Of a stretch of DNA of 16,401 nt, positions 14,722 to 16,401 are shown one piece after another. The position numbers and the translations under genes were made by a program. Under the pieces are notes generated by a model. That model searched no databases and had not been told where the DNA came from. It worked only from the letters and a program-made list of their open reading frames with translations. Every line of letters begins with the position of its first letter. Position 1 is the first letter of the stretch. Location of the stretch: the NCBI GenBank assembly GCA_964516325.1, contig CAZFAP010000114.1:1-16401 (forward strand). The letters run 5' to 3'. The DNA is from CAZFAP01 sp964516325 (GTDB taxonomy: Bacteria > Auribacterota > JABMQX01).

Positions 14722-14787
14722 GAAGGCCCGACAAAGGGAGGCGGCGCTTTTGGAAAAAGCAGTCAAACGTCTTTTGGGGACATAGCA

Positions 14788-15039
14788 ATGACCGCGCCGA
14801 GAGGGTTGCTCCAGGGAGAAATGTCCATGATTGTTTCGGCATTCACCTTTCACCGTTCACACTTCGCCCGCTGCCACACCTTCCGGCATTCGTTCGGGAG
14901 GCATCTGCTGGAAGGGGGCTATGACATGCGGACGGTGCAGGAGCTACTCGGCCATAAGGACGTCAAAACCACCATGATATATAGCGATGTGCTGAATCGG
15001 GGGGGCCGCGCCCTGCGAAGCCCGGTTGACAACCTGTAG
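14788..15039 (+). pseudogene. C-terminal fragment of an integron-type tyrosine recombinase (IntI-like)
   Basis: Only about the last 57 residues of the recombinase remain; family resemblance begins near 14863 and the 83-codon frame has a non-homologous start. The catalytic C-terminal half is plain: H30-x2-R33 in CHTFRHSF, His56 in ELLGHKDV, and nucleophile Tyr65 in KTTMIYSDV, followed by VLNRGGRALRSPVDNL. The Tyr-xx-V-L-x-x-G-G-x-x-x-R-S-P-x-D ending is the mark of integron integrases rather than XerC/XerD. The first catalytic Arg and the N-terminal DNA-binding domain are missing, so it cannot be an active enzyme alone. It faces the same way as the cassette gene beginning at 15257, an orientation known from Treponema and Planctomycetes integrons. 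Confidence 0.78.
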
Positions 15040-15206
15040 GAGAACGCCGCCGGAATGTTATGCAGAAAGCATATAACGCCCCTCGGAATGCGACCGAATG
15101 GCAATATCCCCTTGGAATCGCGCGACTTAGGACAATTCTGAATCGAGGGTCTTATACCACGAATTCGCCGCCCAAAGGTGTTATGAAGAAACCATATAAC
15201 GCATAG
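15040..15206 (+). other. attI-like region with two 25-bp imperfect repeats
   Basis: Between the recombinase stop and the cassette boundary lie two copies of a 25-bp element (15056-15080 and 15179-15203) that agree at 22 positions; each contains GTTATG followed by CATATAAC and is itself an imperfect palindrome. The second copy leads straight, after GCATA, into GTTAGGC (15206-15212), which fits the integron core site GTTRRRY. The AAC-(5 bp)-GTT arrangement is like the paired L and R integrase-binding boxes of attI or attC. It could be attI or a remnant of one or two degenerate attC sites without a gene. A weak promoter-like pair (AGGACA 15129, TTATAC 15152, 17 bp apart) lies in between. Confidence 0.55.
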
Positions 15207-16348
15207 TTAGGCCGCTCCGGCCCAGAAAGAACGACCAAATCAAAAGGTCCCTTCCTATGAAAACACAACGTTCACCAACTCGCAAACAACTGAGCGTACT
15301 TGTCGCCGCCCTTTTTCTGACGACCCCAGAACTGCATCACGCCATCGCTCAGGAGCCACCCTTGCTGACTGTCACCGACAAGGCCGGCACGGTCAGCAAG
15401 CTCACGGAACCTGATGTCTGCTTTTTCACCGACCTTCAGGTCAAGGAAAGCTTCCAAGCACTCGTAGGTGACTGGTTCGCGCTGCCCATTCAGGTGACGG
15501 AGGGACCTTGCCTACTTATTTACTTTGAGAATCTCAAGGAACTGGTCACAACAAAAGATGGTGTGGTGGCGCGGCTGAAAGATGGGACTGAACTGAAGGG
15601 ACTGTTGACAGGACCGTTGCATGATGACGCGAAGCTTGTAGGCAGGACCAGTTTTGGCTACTATTCGGTCAAGATCTCCGATGTCACCAAAATTGAGGCA
15701 GACCCTGCCCGGTTGGCCGAGTATGCCAAGAAGCTGAAGGCCGACCGCCGCATACGACACAATTCCGAGAAAATATCCGAAAAGGCTCTCCACGTCACGA
15801 CAATACGTGGCGCCACCTATGATATGAAAATACCTCCGTGGGGCCAGCTTATCGTGAAGGAAGTCGGGACGAGCAGCCCAGGTAGATACATCTTGCCGGG
15901 AGCCACGGCACCTGCGCGTGTGCATCGCGCTATACTCGACAACGAGTCGGATTTACTCATCAGTACTGGCTCCGGCAAACAACAGGTTTTTCTTACGGAC
16001 TGCAACACAGCCGAGTTTTCCATCGAAAACGAGGAAATGTCAGTTCGCCTTACCGCCAACGATGGCGCGACACTGACTGGCAAGCTATACAGCGGTGCAG
16101 TCAACAAGGGCATCCACACCTCCGAGCGCACAGTTGGCTTGTGGGGATTTGGGACGCACGGCCCAATGTTTATCCCTATCAAAGTCGTGAAGAAGGTTGA
16201 AGCACTGAAGTAGCCGAACGATCGCATGGCCTAACAAAATCGGTCGAGCGAACCGCCGCCCCGCTTCTCCGTTCAACGGCGGGCGGCAATTCGTAAGTGC
16301 CTCGTGCGCTCCACCGTCCCCGTCGCCGGCGGTCGCTCACCTCGGTCG
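15207..16348 (+). mobile_element. integron gene cassette (one gene plus attC)
   Basis: The element runs from the T after G15206 (G|TTAGGC) to the G of the next core (G|TTAGCC, cut after 16348), 1142 bp. It contains one plus-strand gene with a 50-nt leader and ends in an attC site. When excised as a circle, its two ends rebuild GTTAGGC, which is perfectly complementary to the inverse core GCCTAAC at 16229. Mobility would need an active integrase supplied elsewhere. Confidence 0.72.
15257..16213 (+). CDS. cassette-encoded exported protein of unknown function
   Basis: The 318-residue product begins with a signal peptide (residues 1-31, ending HHAIA) and so is probably periplasmic or secreted. 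The rest is predicted mostly beta strand, with no membrane segment. Two similar segments can be seen: about 103-150 (RLKDGTELKGLLTG ... GRTSFGYYSVKISDVTKIEA) and about 261-318 (RLTANDGATLTGKL ... GLWGFGTHGPMFIPIKVVKKVEAL). Both follow R-L-(x)n-D-G-x-x-L-x-G-x-L, then an F-G turn and a V-x-K-(I/V)-E-A end, like small beta-barrel modules common in PVC exported proteins. The ATG has AAAAGG 9 bp upstream. I do not recognise the function. Its place in an integron cassette suggests horizontal mobility; base use looks more A/T-rich than the housekeeping genes. Confidence 0.85.
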   Translation: MKTQRSPTRKQLSVLVAALFLTTPELHHAIAQEPPLLTVTDKAGTVSKLTEPDVCFFTDLQVKESFQALVGDWFALPIQVTEGPCLLIYFENLKELVTTKDGVVARLKDGTELKGLLTGPLHDDAKLVGRTSFGYYSVKISDVTKIEADPARLAEYAKKLKADRRIRHNSEKISEKALHVTTIRGATYDMKIPPWGQLIVKEVGTSSPGRYILPGATAPARVHRAILDNESDLLISTGSGKQQVFLTDCNTAEFSIENEEMSVRLTANDGATLTGKLYSGAVNKGIHTSERTVGLWGFGTHGPMFIPIKVVKKVEALK

Positions 16349-16354
16349 TTAGCC
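16229..16354 (+). repeat. attC recombination site (59-base-element type)
   Basis: The inverse core GCCTAAC (16229-16235) fits RYYYAAC, and the core GTTAGCC (16348-16354) matches GTTRRRY except at the third R. Inside, GAGCGA (16246-16251), one extra A (16252), and CCGCCG (16253-16258) pair with CGGCGG (16327-16332) and TCGCTC (16333-16338). That gives 12 base pairs with one extrahelical base, as expected for L''/L' arms of attC. The intervening 68 nt is the variable terminal part, and a second possible stem GCCGCCC/GGGCGGC (16255-16261 and 16281-16287) competes with it. Length, about 126 bp, is within the attC range. Confidence 0.78.
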
Positions 16355-16401
16355 GTCCAGAGGGTGACCATGCAAAAGCGAAACCGAGAATAGAACCTGG
16401 C
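16349..16401 (+). other. start of the next integron cassette (cut by window end)
   Basis: Sequence after G16348 begins TTAGCCG, as a new cassette would. An ATG at 16370 behind AGAGGG gives only seven codons before TAG, so any real gene lies beyond the window. Confidence 0.45.

Noticed and set aside
15071..15186. second full attC site between the two 25-bp repeats
   Set aside because: The outer boxes pair only partly (ATATAAC with GTTATGA) and I could not find convincing inner arms; kept only as an alternative reading of the attI-like region.

Overview
The window looks like a chromosomal segment from an uncultivated or poorly sampled bacterium. Several features fit the Planctomycetes/Verrucomicrobia/Lentisphaerae (PVC) sphere or a neighbouring candidate phylum: secreted DUF6807 and acetyl-xylan-esterase-like proteins, a 'VDMGAYEF' C-terminal tail, intergenic DNA full of short CGCAAAG / ACAGGAT / CTCTGCG repeats, and a same-orientation integron. 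This placement is an inference from gene content only. No rRNA, tRNA or CRISPR was seen.

Region 1 (about 1-4710) is accessory and metabolic. It holds a possible gene tail (47-238), a secreted DUF6807 (PmoA-like) protein, a broken C-terminal fragment of a large surface protein, about 780 bp of non-coding DNA with dispersed repeats and hairpins, a secreted alpha/beta hydrolase of the acetyl xylan esterase type, and, convergent with it, a DUF7309/DUF6930-type protein on the minus strand.

Region 2 (about 5046-14366) is a dense plus-strand housekeeping block. A sigma70-like promoter and a leader hairpin precede phoH, a 7TM-HD phosphodiesterase gene (pgpH/yqfF type), ybeY, a CorC/HlyC-type CBS membrane protein, and two tandem DUF502 membrane proteins. 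A probable intrinsic terminator follows, then recO and a radical SAM gene, with ribosome binding sites and overlaps tying neighbours together. PhoH/YbeY (RNA metabolism and ribosome maturation) beside a 7TM-HD c-di-AMP-type phosphodiesterase is a widely conserved arrangement. Two details stand out: phoH has no ATG/GTG/TTG at the position its Shine-Dalgarno sequence indicates, and YbeY has Asp in place of its third metal-binding His.

Region 3 (about 14367-16401) is mobile DNA. It contains a frameshifted C-terminal scrap of an IS66-family transposase (minus strand), a promoter-like element, and the C-terminal catalytic end of an integron-type tyrosine recombinase (plus strand). Next come a pair of 25-bp imperfect repeats ending in a GTTAGGC core site (attI-like) and one complete gene cassette (15207-16348). 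The cassette encodes an exported beta-rich protein and ends in a convincing attC site whose folded arm carries one extrahelical A. The next cassette begins at 16349. The integrase fragment points the same way as the cassette gene, as in the 'reverse' integrons known from Treponema and Planctomycetes. Because the integrase is truncated, the local platform is probably a fossil or would need an integrase acting in trans.
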